A DNA stretch of 64,000 bases from Brevibacterium aurantiacum (GTDB lineage: Bacteria; Actinomycetota; Actinomycetes; Actinomycetales; Brevibacteriaceae). Below are positions 43,848-51,212 of this stretch, piece by piece. The notes below the pieces were generated by a model. That model searched no databases and was not told the DNA's origin. It was given only the letters and a program-made list of their open reading frames with translations. Within the stretch, counting starts at the first letter, position 1. Each line of letters opens with the position of its first letter. The position numbers were made by a program, and so were the translations under genes. The stretch spans positions 1 through 64,000 of the forward strand of contig NZ_VLTK01000002.1 in assembly GCF_007558825.1 (NCBI RefSeq), in the 5' to 3' direction.

Positions 43848-44795
43848 ATGAGAGTTGCCGCCTTCGACTGCGGGACCAATTCCCTGCGTCTGCTCATCGC
43901 CGACGTCGACGCGCACGGACAGATGACCGAGCTCTGTCGTGAGACCCGGATCGTGCGCCTCGGCCAGGGAGTGGACGCGACGGGTGAGTTCGCCCCCGAA
44001 GCCTTGGAACGCACGTTCACCGCAGCCCGGGAATTCGCCGAGGTGGCTGCCGAGTACTCACCGGAGAAGCTGAGATTCGTCGCCACCTCCGCCAGTCGTG
44101 ACGTGAAGAACCGAGACGAGTTCTCCGCAGGCATCTTCGGCATCTTAGGCGTCGTGCCCGACGTCATCACCGGTGACGAAGAGGCTCATCTGTCATTCCT
44201 CGGTGCGACCGTCGGACAGGGTGTCGACAGCGGGCCGTTCCTCGTCATGGACCTCGGCGGGGGATCAACCGAACTGGTCCTCGGCACCGAAAGCGTCACC
44301 TCGGCGGTCAGCATGGATATCGGATCCGTGCGTCTGACCGAACGCCACATGTCCGTTGACGTCCCCGACCGGACGCAGATCCAGGCGGCCATCGACGACA
44401 TCGATGCCAACCTCGACAAGGCCGCCGAAATCGTCGATCTTGCCGCCCCGCGGACGATGATCGGAGTCGCGGGCACTGTCACCACGCTGGCCGCGGGAAT
44501 CCTCGACCTCGACAGCTACCAGCGCGAACGCATCCACGGCACCCATCTGCGCGTGGCCGACATCGACGGCGAAGCCAACGAACTGCTGCGGATGGGGCGT
44601 GAGGCTCGTGCGGCACTCCCGTACATGCACCCCGGACGCGTCGACGTCATCGCAGCGGGGGGACTGCTGTTCGCCCGAATCGCGGCTCGCATCGACTCCG
44701 CAGTCAGGAGCGCGGGGGCTGAACTCGACATCATGGTCTCGGAGACGGACATCCTCGACGGCACCGCGCTCGACCTAGCGCGACCGCAGTCGTGA
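43848..44795 (+). CDS. ppx: Ppx/GppA family exopolyphosphatase
   Basis: A 315-residue short-form Ppx/GppA protein of the ASKHA fold. Motifs: phosphate 1 FDCGTNSLRLLIADV, phosphate 2 DLGGGSTELVLG and GVAGTVTTLAAG. Such enzymes release phosphate from polyphosphate or hydrolyse pppGpp; single-domain actinobacterial members can act on short polyphosphate. A PPK2 kinase lies elsewhere in the window. It follows DUF501 by nine bases and overlaps the subtilase start by four (GTGA). Confidence 0.95.
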   Translation: MRVAAFDCGTNSLRLLIADVDAHGQMTELCRETRIVRLGQGVDATGEFAPEALERTFTAAREFAEVAAEYSPEKLRFVATSASRDVKNRDEFSAGIFGILGVVPDVITGDEEAHLSFLGATVGQGVDSGPFLVMDLGGGSTELVLGTESVTSAVSMDIGSVRLTERHMSVDVPDRTQIQAAIDDIDANLDKAAEIVDLAAPRTMIGVAGTVTTLAAGILDLDSYQRERIHGTHLRVADIDGEANELLRMGREARAALPYMHPGRVDVIAAGGLLFARIAARIDSAVRSAGAELDIMVSETDILDGTALDLARPQS

Positions 44796-46087
44796 AGCCC
44801 GCCGCGCCGCGGACACCGACAGCTTCCCAGCGCCCACGCGCTGGAAGGCGCACCGCAAAACTTGCCATCGTCGGTTCTCTGGTGCTGGGACTGGTTATGG
44901 GCACGACTCAGCCAGCACTCGCTGCGCCCGAGCCCGGTCCCGGACAGTGGTACATCAAGAAATATGGCATCGATGACATGTGGAAGAAGTCCACGGGCAA
45001 AGGCGTGAAGGTCGCCGTCATCGATTCCGGCGTCAACACAAAACATGAGGACCTCAAAGGCGTGGTCAGCAAGTCAAAGGACTTCAGCGGACTCGACAAG
45101 GACGGCAAGACCCCGATCGGCGGCAAGACGACGATCCACCACGGCACCGCCGTCTCCGGAGTCATCGCCGGCCAGGGGCAGGGCGCCGGACCTACCGGTG
45201 TCGCACCCGACGTCGACATCCTGTCTGCCTCGATGTGGTTGGGCCCCGACCGTCCGAAGGAATCAGGCTCCACTCGTGAGCAGGCCGACAAGGCAATCCG
45301 CTGGGCCGTCGACTCCGGAGCCAAGGTCATCAACATGTCGCTGGGCTGGGACGATCCTGCCTGGCCCTCCAGCTGGGACGAATCCTTCGCCTACGCCTAT
45401 GAGAAGGACGTCGTCGTCGTCGCCTGTGTCGGCAATGCCTCCCAAGGCGCGACACAGGCGTGGTCGCCGTCGACGGTGCCCGGCGTCATCGGCGTCGGCG
45501 GACTGGGCAAGAACAACCGAGTTCTCTCCGAGTCAACTGCTCCTGGAACAGCTGTGGACCTCATGGGGCCGGCGGCAGACATTCCGATCCCGTACTACTC
45601 GGGCGGCTACGCAGAGGGACAGGGATGTTCCTTCGCCTCACCGATCGTCTCCGGAGTGGCAGCGCTGATCCGGGCTGAAGACCCTGATCTCAGTGCCGAC
45701 GAAGTCACCGCCAAGCTGACCTCGACGGCCAAGCCTGTGCCTGGGCACAAGGGGCAGAGCAAAAAGGGCAAGCCGGATCCCATCGTCGGCTGGGGTCGCC
45801 TCGATCCGAAGGCCGCGATGAAGGCCGACGTCCCGAAGTCTGTTCCCAGTTCAGCCGATGCTTTGGCCGACTGGGTGACGATGCACCGGCGTGCGCAGTC
45901 CGACTCGGCTGAGACGGAGAATGCGGCACCAACAGAGGACAACAACCCGAAAGCAGTCGCGCCCAAGGACGTTGTCTCATCTCAGGCCACGCCCAAGCTG
46001 GGCTTCTCGGTTCTGGGTGCCGGAGGCCTCATCGCAGTCGTCCTCTTCCTGCTCTCAGCAGTGGTTTTCATCCGCCGCAGACGCTGA
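44792..46087 (+). CDS. S8 family subtilisin-like protease, mycosin-like, membrane-anchored
   Basis: A 431-residue secreted protease. A Sec-type signal peptide ends near ALA (residue 44). The catalytic triad is complete: Asp78 in VIDSGVN, His117 in HHGTAVSG, and Ser280 in GCSFASP. The C-terminus has one membrane helix (GAGGLIAVVLFLLSAVVFI) and a short RRRR tail. This layout is that of mycosins of type VII secretion, yet no ESX gene is near. It is translationally coupled to ppx by a GTGA overlap, an unexpected partner. Substrates are unknown. Confidence 0.92.
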   Translation: MKPAAPRTPTASQRPRAGRRTAKLAIVGSLVLGLVMGTTQPALAAPEPGPGQWYIKKYGIDDMWKKSTGKGVKVAVIDSGVNTKHEDLKGVVSKSKDFSGLDKDGKTPIGGKTTIHHGTAVSGVIAGQGQGAGPTGVAPDVDILSASMWLGPDRPKESGSTREQADKAIRWAVDSGAKVINMSLGWDDPAWPSSWDESFAYAYEKDVVVVACVGNASQGATQAWSPSTVPGVIGVGGLGKNNRVLSESTAPGTAVDLMGPAADIPIPYYSGGYAEGQGCSFASPIVSGVAALIRAEDPDLSADEVTAKLTSTAKPVPGHKGQSKKGKPDPIVGWGRLDPKAAMKADVPKSVPSSADALADWVTMHRRAQSDSAETENAAPTEDNNPKAVAPKDVVSSQATPKLGFSVLGAGGLIAVVLFLLSAVVFIRRRR

Positions 46088-46155
46088 TCGAACCCGGTGC
46101 CGAACCTCTGAGCTGGAGCGTCGAGATGCAATTAGTGAAAGTTTTCACAAGGGCC

Positions 46156-46161
46156 TAAGAT
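46156..46161 (+). promoter_or_regulatory. -10 box for ndh
   Basis: TAAGAT ends six bases before ATG 46168 with no ribosome binding site, indicating a leaderless message. Confidence 0.55.
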
Positions 46162-46167
46162 GGAAAT

Positions 46168-47541
46168 ATGGCACTCATCAGAAACTCAAAATTGCGTCCT
46201 CGAATCCTCGTCGTTGGTGGCGGCTACCTTGGTCTCGTTACCGCTCAGAATCTGTTGAAGAACCTCGGTCGTGGCGAAGCCACAGTGACCGTGGTCGATC
46301 CCAATCCCTACATGACCTACCTGCCGTTCCTCCCTGAGGTGGCAGCTGGGTCCATCGAACCACGTCACGCCGTCGTGCCGTTGCGCCGTAATCTCTCCGG
46401 TGCTGAGGTCATCACCGCGAAGGTCACCTCGATCAACCACGGCGACAAGTTCGTCACCGTCGAGCCCGAGAATGACGAAGCGTTCGAGCTCGACTACGAC
46501 CACATCATCATGGCCGCCGGTTCGGTGGCGCGCGCTCTGCCGATCCCCGGCCTCAAGGAGAACGCCATCGCGCTCAAGCGCATTGAGGAAGCCGTCGCAC
46601 TGCGCGATCACCTCCTCAGCCGCTTGTCCGATGCCTCGCTGATGGAAGATGATGACGAGCGTCGCAAGGCGCTGACCTTCGTCTTCGTCGGCGGCGGATT
46701 CGCCGGCATCGAACTCCTCACCGAGCTCGAAGACGTCGTCCGCTCCGCAGTGGCTCAGTACGAGACGCTGACCGAAGCCGACGTCCGCTTCGTCCTCGTG
46801 GAGGCACTTGACCGCGTCATGCCCGAGGTCGGCGAAGCTCAGGCTCGCTGGGTCGTGGAGCACATGCGCGAACGCGGCATCGACGTGTACCTCGAGACTT
46901 TCCTCCAGGACTGCACCGACAAGCACATCAAGCTCTCCAGCGGCGAAGAGTTCGACGCAGACACCATCGTGTGGTCGGCTGGTGTCAAGGCCAACCCGAT
47001 CCTCGTCGACTCGGACCTGCCTCTCGATGAACGCGGTCGCGTGACCGTGCGCGCCGATCTGCGCGTCGAGGGCGACAACGGCGTGGTCGAAGGCGCATGG
47101 GCCGCCGGTGACAACGCTGCCGTGCCTGATCTCTCCGGTGGCGGTGTGGGTGGCTACTGCGTGCCCAACGCTCAGCACGCCGTGCGACAGGCGCCAGTGC
47201 TGGCTGCCAACGTTCTCGCCGCACTTCGCGGAGAGACCGAGTTCAAGCAGTACTTCCACAAGACCATCGGCACTGTTGCAGGCCTTGGCCTGTACAAGGG
47301 TGTTTCGCAGATGGGCGACTTCGAAGCCCGCGGCGTCCTCGCTTGGCTGATGCACCGCGCCTACCACGGCTACGCGATCCCGACAGTGGACCGCAAGGTC
47401 AAGGTCTTCGGCAACTGGATCCTCAACGCCATCGTCGGCCGCGACGCCATGCCGCTGGCTGATCTCGATGTCCCTCGTAAGAACTTCGTCGAGGCCGCCA
47501 ACTCAAAGCCGGCTCCTAAGAAGGAAACCGCTAAGGTCTGA
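46168..47541 (+). CDS. ndh: Type II NADH dehydrogenase
   Basis: A 457-residue flavoprotein that passes electrons from NADH to quinone without pumping protons, at the inner face of the membrane. The FAD Rossmann motif is VVGGGYLGLVTAQNLL, the NADH-binding motif VFVGGGFAGIELLTEL, and the FAD-contact segment EGAWAAGDNAAVPD. The C-terminus carries a short amphipathic, hydrophobic region rather than a long membrane tail. It is a single gene with its own leaderless promoter and followed by a large perfect palindrome. Confidence 0.95.
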   Translation: MALIRNSKLRPRILVVGGGYLGLVTAQNLLKNLGRGEATVTVVDPNPYMTYLPFLPEVAAGSIEPRHAVVPLRRNLSGAEVITAKVTSINHGDKFVTVEPENDEAFELDYDHIIMAAGSVARALPIPGLKENAIALKRIEEAVALRDHLLSRLSDASLMEDDDERRKALTFVFVGGGFAGIELLTELEDVVRSAVAQYETLTEADVRFVLVEALDRVMPEVGEAQARWVVEHMRERGIDVYLETFLQDCTDKHIKLSSGEEFDADTIVWSAGVKANPILVDSDLPLDERGRVTVRADLRVEGDNGVVEGAWAAGDNAAVPDLSGGGVGGYCVPNAQHAVRQAPVLAANVLAALRGETEFKQYFHKTIGTVAGLGLYKGVSQMGDFEARGVLAWLMHRAYHGYAIPTVDRKVKVFGNWILNAIVGRDAMPLADLDVPRKNFVEAANSKPAPKKETAKV

Positions 47542-47601
47542 TGCCTGAGTGCAGGATTCGCGTCCGGTCATCACCGTGATGTGAACCCTGATGAGGTCTG
47601 A

Positions 47602-47637
47602 AGAACGCCGGGAGTGCAATTGCACTCCCGGCGTTCT
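47602..47637. terminator. Perfect 36-bp palindromic terminator
   Basis: An exact palindrome: 18-base arm AGAACGCCGGGAGTGCAA and its complement with no spacer, followed by TCTCATT. It lies between convergent ndh and reductase genes and can work both ways. Confidence 0.85.
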
Positions 47638-47712
47638 TCTCATTCACGAGGGGTGGAATCAGAGCGCCCGAGGCTCGAAGCCCGAGAGGGTGTGCGGCTG
47701 GCTCCGAGTACC

Positions 47713-48318
47713 TCAGTTCGCGACGGTGAAGCGAGAGTCGATGTGCTTTGCACCGACGATCTCGTCAACCATGGCCACCGCAAAGTCCTCTGCTGAGATC
47801 GAATCACCAGCGGGCGTCTCGAGTTCGGTCTTGTAGGTTCCGCTACGTTCACCGGGGCCGATCTCAGGGGCGGGGGAGATCAGAGTCCAGGGGGAGTAGC
47901 TGCCTGAACGCATCAGCTCGAGCGCCCTCGTGCCGGTCTCTGATTCAGCCTTATAAGCTTCAGGGAATCCCACGGTGTCTTTGAGCATGGTGTCGCCGAC
48001 GAAGAGTGATCCGGCACCGCCGACGACGAAGACGCGCTTGTCTCCGCTTGACTTAGCCAGTGTCTCGAGAGCTTTCAACCACTCTTCGTGCGGTCCGCCG
48101 GTGCGGCTGGGGCCAGTTGTCGAGACGATGACGTCATGATCGGCGACGACCTGTCGGTCGAACTCTGCGTCTGCCATGTCGCCCTGGAGGTTCGCTGCGG
48201 CTCCGGAGACCTCAGTGCCGGTTCGAGTGATGGCCGTGACCTCGAGGCCGCGCTCGGCGGCTTCCTTGGAGACGCGGGATCCGATCATTCCGGAAGCTCC
48301 GAATAGTGCGATCTTCAT
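47713..48318 (-). CDS. NAD(P)-binding reductase (atypical SDR, NmrA/YwnB-like)
   Basis: About 201 residues. The Rossmann motif is FGASGMIGSRVSKEAAERG near the N-terminus, with ITRTGTEV after the second strand. The short chain (about 200 residues) and VVGGAGSLFV match the NAD(P)H-binding family that includes YwnB and NmrA-like proteins. The reaction is unknown; azoreductase/quinone-related or redox-sensing roles are described for relatives. The start at 48318 has GAAAGGA six bases upstream. It is divergent from the hxlR gene, a common pair in which HxlR controls the oxidoreductase. Confidence 0.88.
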   Translation of the reverse strand: MKIALFGASGMIGSRVSKEAAERGLEVTAITRTGTEVSGAAANLQGDMADAEFDRQVVADHDVIVSTTGPSRTGGPHEEWLKALETLAKSSGDKRVFVVGGAGSLFVGDTMLKDTVGFPEAYKAESETGTRALELMRSGSYSPWTLISPAPEIGPGERSGTYKTELETPAGDSISAEDFAVAMVDEIVGAKHIDSRFTVAN

Positions 48319-48369
48319 GGTGTGTCCTTTCGTTGAAGCGGCTGTTGCCATAAAGATACCCTTTGGATA

Positions 48370-48382
48370 TTGAGTACCTCAA
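48370..48382. promoter_or_regulatory. Probable HxlR operator
   Basis: TTGAG-TAC-CTCAA is a perfect inverted repeat between the divergent genes. Direct copies of AAAGATAC (48353-48360 and 48381-48388) flank it. It sits just upstream of the hxlR -10 box, fitting autoregulation. Confidence 0.5.
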
Positions 48383-48385
48383 AGA

Positions 48386-48391
48386 TACTAT
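48386..48391 (+). promoter_or_regulatory. -10 box for hxlR gene
   Basis: TACTAT ends six bases before ATG 48398; leaderless arrangement. Confidence 0.5.
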
Positions 48392-48397
48392 TGGGGT

Positions 48398-48787
48398 ATG
48401 AGTATGAGCAGTTCCTGGGAAGGCGATGCCTTCGATCCCGAATGTCCGACCCGAGTCGTCCTCGACCGCGTCGGTGACAAATGGACGGTCCTCATCATCG
48501 GCGTCCTCGATGAGGGCCCGAAGCGCTTCAGTGAAATTCGGGTGGCAATTGGTGGGATCACACCGAAGGTACTCACGTCGACCCTGCGGTCGCTGGTGAC
48601 AGATGGGCTGGTGACCAGAGAAGTCTTCGGCGAGGTTCCTCCCCGAGTGGAATACGCGCTGACCGAACTGGGTCGGTCCCTTCAAGGCCCCGTCGCCGCC
48701 CTGCGTCGGTGGGCGGAGCTCAATGTGGCAGCCATTTCGGCTAGCCGAGACCGGCAGGCGGACGCGGGCACGCTGCGCAGTTCCTGA
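48398..48787 (+). CDS. HxlR family transcriptional regulator
   Basis: A 129-residue winged-helix regulator of the HxlR (MarR-like) group. The typical CPTRVVLDRVGDKWTVLIIG block is present (residues around 12-31) with the redox-capable cysteine near the N-terminus, followed by the recognition region EIRVAIGGITPKVLTSTLRSL and the wing EVPPRVEYALTELG. HxlR proteins often sense electrophiles or disulphide stress and control a neighbouring reductase. The divergent reductase gene and the inverted repeat between them support local control. The start follows a -10 box by six bases; a second ATG two codons on is possible. Confidence 0.92.
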   Translation: MSMSSSWEGDAFDPECPTRVVLDRVGDKWTVLIIGVLDEGPKRFSEIRVAIGGITPKVLTSTLRSLVTDGLVTREVFGEVPPRVEYALTELGRSLQGPVAALRRWAELNVAAISASRDRQADAGTLRSS

Positions 48788-48836
48788 AGCAATTCGATCG
48801 TGCTCCGATCAGTCACGCGCTCCGTCGTTTCACCGG

Positions 48837-48842
48837 TAGGAT
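48837..48842 (+). promoter_or_regulatory. -10 box for the orphan binding protein
   Basis: TAGGAT lies about 55 bases before ATG 48898 and leaves a leader with AAGGAG. Confidence 0.35.
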
Positions 48843-48897
48843 CGGAACACTTCTGCTCAATGGTGAGGAGCAGCTGACAGTTCACAAAGGAGTGTGC

Positions 48898-49782
48898 ATG
48901 CGCAAGGTCAACTGGGTCATCGGGTTAGCTGCGCTCGGGCTGGTCCTGAGTGGTTGTGGTCAAGGCGGTACCCCGGCCGATCCCGACGGCGGTGAGGGCG
49001 GGCCAGTGTACGAAGTGAAAGACGACGCCGACATTGCGGCCTCGCCGACGTGGAAGAGCGCACACGATCAGGGATCCATCACAATCGGGGTCTATCACGA
49101 TCAGCCGGGCATCGGGAACCTCACAGCAGGAGCCGAGGCTCCAGAAGGCTTCGATGTCGAGATCGCAACTCTCGTGGCAGGTCAGCTCGGTTTCGCGCTT
49201 GAGGACATCGAATGGGTCGAAACTGTGACCGCCAATCGGGACACGTTTCTTCAGCAGGGCAACGTCGATCTCATCGTGGCCGGCTACACCATCAATGATG
49301 AGCGCAAGAAGATCGTCGACTTCGCCGGCCCCTATTACACGACAGGGCAAGATCTCATGGTCCGCTCCGATTCAGACATCGCTGGCCCCGACGACCTCAG
49401 CGACAAGACTGTGTGCGCCACCGTCGGGGGAGTACCTGGACAGAGGATGGCCGAAGAGCATCCTGAAGCAGAGCTCGTCACCTATGACACGGTGTCAAAA
49501 TGTGTGACCGACCTGCAATCGGGTTCCGTCGATGCGGTGACGACCGATGACGCAATCCTGCGTGGATATGCCGCGCAGAGCGGGGACGAGCTGACTGTCG
49601 TCGGTCAGCCCTTCTCCGAGGACCACTATGGAATCGGCCTGCCCAAGGGAGACGTTGAACTCCGCAATGCCGTCAATGATGCCATTGAAGAAGCAGTCGA
49701 GAACGGGGACTGGACGCAGGCGTTCGAGCACACATTGGGGGATTCGGACGGCGTCGAGGCGCCGACCGTCGATCGATACTAG
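48898..49782 (+). CDS. Orphan amino-acid ABC substrate-binding lipoprotein (GluB-like)
   Basis: About 294 residues. The signal peptide ends with lipobox VLSGC (cysteine about residue 18). The rest is a family 3 solute-binding protein for polar amino acids: ITIGVYHDQPGIG, EGFDVEIATLVAGQLG, NVDLIVAGYTINDERKKIVDFAGPYY-like strand with the conserved Arg contact, and VGGVPGQRM. Glutamate or glutamine is the usual ligand. No permease or ATPase gene is adjacent on either side, so it must serve a transporter elsewhere or act as a sensor. ATG 48898 follows AAGGAG by five bases. Codon 10 is the rare TTA. Confidence 0.9.
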   Translation: MRKVNWVIGLAALGLVLSGCGQGGTPADPDGGEGGPVYEVKDDADIAASPTWKSAHDQGSITIGVYHDQPGIGNLTAGAEAPEGFDVEIATLVAGQLGFALEDIEWVETVTANRDTFLQQGNVDLIVAGYTINDERKKIVDFAGPYYTTGQDLMVRSDSDIAGPDDLSDKTVCATVGGVPGQRMAEEHPEAELVTYDTVSKCVTDLQSGSVDAVTTDDAILRGYAAQSGDELTVVGQPFSEDHYGIGLPKGDVELRNAVNDAIEEAVENGDWTQAFEHTLGDSDGVEAPTVDRY

Positions 49783-49797
49783 TCACGCCGGCAGAAC

Positions 49798-50259
49798 TCA
49801 GTCACCGGTGATCTCCGCGAGCACTTCGGCGAGTTCGCGAAGCTCACCCGCGACGCGGTACGTGCGAGGAGAGCCGGAGTACGTCCAATTGCTCGTGATC
49901 ATCGACGCGCTCGCACCGCTGGTCGTGACGGAGTACTCCTCACGGCTGAGCTGCGCCGTTCGGTCGGCGATCAGCCGCTGGCGCAGTGCGGAGGAGAGGC
50001 CTTCCCAGTGGTCGGCTGCCTCGTATCCGAGCTCGTGCCAACCGGCGCCGGTTGCACGGTAGGCGAGCGGGCGGTTCGACCCCATGATCAGAGTGCTCCC
50101 TGTCTGGGATGTCTCAGGTGCTGAACCTTGGCCGGCCTCGCCGGAGGTGACCGAATTCGCGAAGAGCACGGCAGGTCCCGGGGTAGCAGCGACGAGGGAA
50201 TCTCTTTCATCGCCGACGGACAGAGGGGGATTCTGCGGAGTGAGCAGCACATTCGTCAT
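49798..50259 (-). CDS. Hypothetical protein
   Basis: A 153-residue protein I do not recognise. It lacks membrane helices and signal peptide. The N-terminal third has a hydrophobic GPAVLFANSV stretch in a Ser/Thr/Gly-rich context; the middle (ALRQRLIADRTAQLSREEYSVT) is probably helical; the end is a charged helix ELRELAEVLAEITGD. A weak -10-like CAAGAT ends six bases before the ATG. It is convergent with the binding-protein gene and followed on the other side by a dienelactone hydrolase-like gene in the same direction, with a 58-base gap. Confidence 0.6.
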   Translation of the reverse strand: MTNVLLTPQNPPLSVGDERDSLVAATPGPAVLFANSVTSGEAGQGSAPETSQTGSTLIMGSNRPLAYRATGAGWHELGYEAADHWEGLSSALRQRLIADRTAQLSREEYSVTTSGASASMITSNWTYSGSPRTYRVAGELRELAEVLAEITGD

Positions 50260-50317
50260 GTCACCATCTTGCCCGGGCGAACGGCCGGATGCGAACCTTC
50301 AGGCTCGCGCAGGACGT

Positions 50318-50887
50318 TCAGACGGCGGCGAGGAACCCACGGACCCGTTCGAGCAACAGCTCAGTCGCGCCAGCGTCGAAGGAGTCCAAGGAGGAATCGG
50401 CGAAGAGATGCTGATCGCCGGGGTAGACGAAGAGCTCTGCCGAGGGTGCGGAGTCGGCTAGGTCGCGGGCAGCGGGCAGGTCCTCTTCGAAGAACTCATC
50501 GTCTTCCTTGCCATGGATCTGCACCGGCACGCTCTCAGGCCATGCGGGCCCGAATTCGGAGACCGGCAGGCAGGCGTCGATGAGAAGCGCGCCGCGGGCA
50601 TCGTCTTGGGTTTGGGCGAGCCTCTGGGCGATGGCTACTCCGAAGGAGAAACCCGCGTAGACGAGCCCGGAACTCGACGATGGTGTGGCTGCGACACCAC
50701 GCTGTCGGATCGTGTCGAATCCGGCCTCGCCGGCATAGGCGAAACCCTCCTCGATGGATCCGAACGTACGGCCCTCGAACATGTCGGGCACGTACACCGT
50801 ATGTCCCGAACCTCTCAGCTCCTCGGCGAATGCTGCGACCCCGTCGGTGAGTCCCTGTACGTGATGGTAGAGCACGATCTCGGCCAT
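50318..50887 (-). CDS. Dienelactone hydrolase family protein
   Basis: About 189 residues with a compact alpha/beta hydrolase fold. It starts EIVLYHHVQGLTDGV, and the nucleophile elbow is YAGFSFG, where the usual Cys of true dienelactone hydrolases is a Ser. Acid and histidine are probably in HGKEDDEFFEE and YPGDQHLFAD near the end. The substrate is unknown; small esters or lactones are plausible. The ATG at 50887 has AAGGAG ten bases upstream; the longer open frame toward 51019 crosses the tRNA gene and is rejected. Confidence 0.88.
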   Translation of the reverse strand: MAEIVLYHHVQGLTDGVAAFAEELRGSGHTVYVPDMFEGRTFGSIEEGFAYAGEAGFDTIRQRGVAATPSSSSGLVYAGFSFGVAIAQRLAQTQDDARGALLIDACLPVSEFGPAWPESVPVQIHGKEDDEFFEEDLPAARDLADSAPSAELFVYPGDQHLFADSSLDSFDAGATELLLERVRGFLAAV

Positions 50888-50994
50888 GGCGATGAATCTC
50901 CTTTGACTGCCCTCTGCGATGATCCGATTGTACGCAGGAGAGAAGCGCGTGGCGGGCTGAGAATGACGGGTAGAGCACGGCGGGGCGAAAAAGG

Positions 50995-51068
50995 TCCCCC
51001 CAGTGGGACTCGAACCCACACTTGATCGATTTTAAGTCGACTGCCTCTGCCGATTGGGCTATAGGGGG
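50995..51068 (-). tRNA. tRNA with UAA anticodon (leucine by codon), class I shape
   Basis: A 74-base gene on the minus strand. The acceptor CCCCCTA pairs with TGGGGGG (one G-T pair), followed by discriminator A. D arm GCC/GGC, anticodon stem GTCGA/TCGAT with loop CTTAAAA, giving anticodon TAA for codon UUA. T arm GTGGG-TTCGAGT-CCCAC is perfect. The variable region is only five bases (CAAGT), while leucine tRNAs normally have a long variable arm. C1-G72 is also unusual for leucine. CCA is not encoded. Confidence 0.8.
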
Positions 51069-51125
51069 ATATGCCAGCGCCGCTATCGCGGCGTCCAGCA
51101 CTCACTTTATAGGGTATCGGGGACT

Positions 51126-51207
51126 GCCGCGATCCGAGACATGGCAGCGCGGCATCCGCCGCGATCTGAGACACAACGACGCATAGCATGTGAGACGGCT
51201 AGTCTCA
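51126..51207. promoter_or_regulatory. Repeated GAGAC operator sites and -10 box ahead of the MFS gene
   Basis: GCCGCGATCCGAGACA (51126-51141) recurs as GCCGCGATCTGAGACA (51158-51173), 32 bases later. Then TGAGAC-ggcta-GTCTCA (51191-51207) is an inverted repeat that overlaps the -10 box TAGTCT (51200-51205). That box ends seven bases before ATG 51213. Confidence 0.5.
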
Positions 51208-51212
51208 AACTC

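Noticed and set aside
50888..51019. N-terminal extension of the dienelactone hydrolase
   Set aside because: The extension runs into the tRNA gene; the inner ATG 50887 has AAGGAG.
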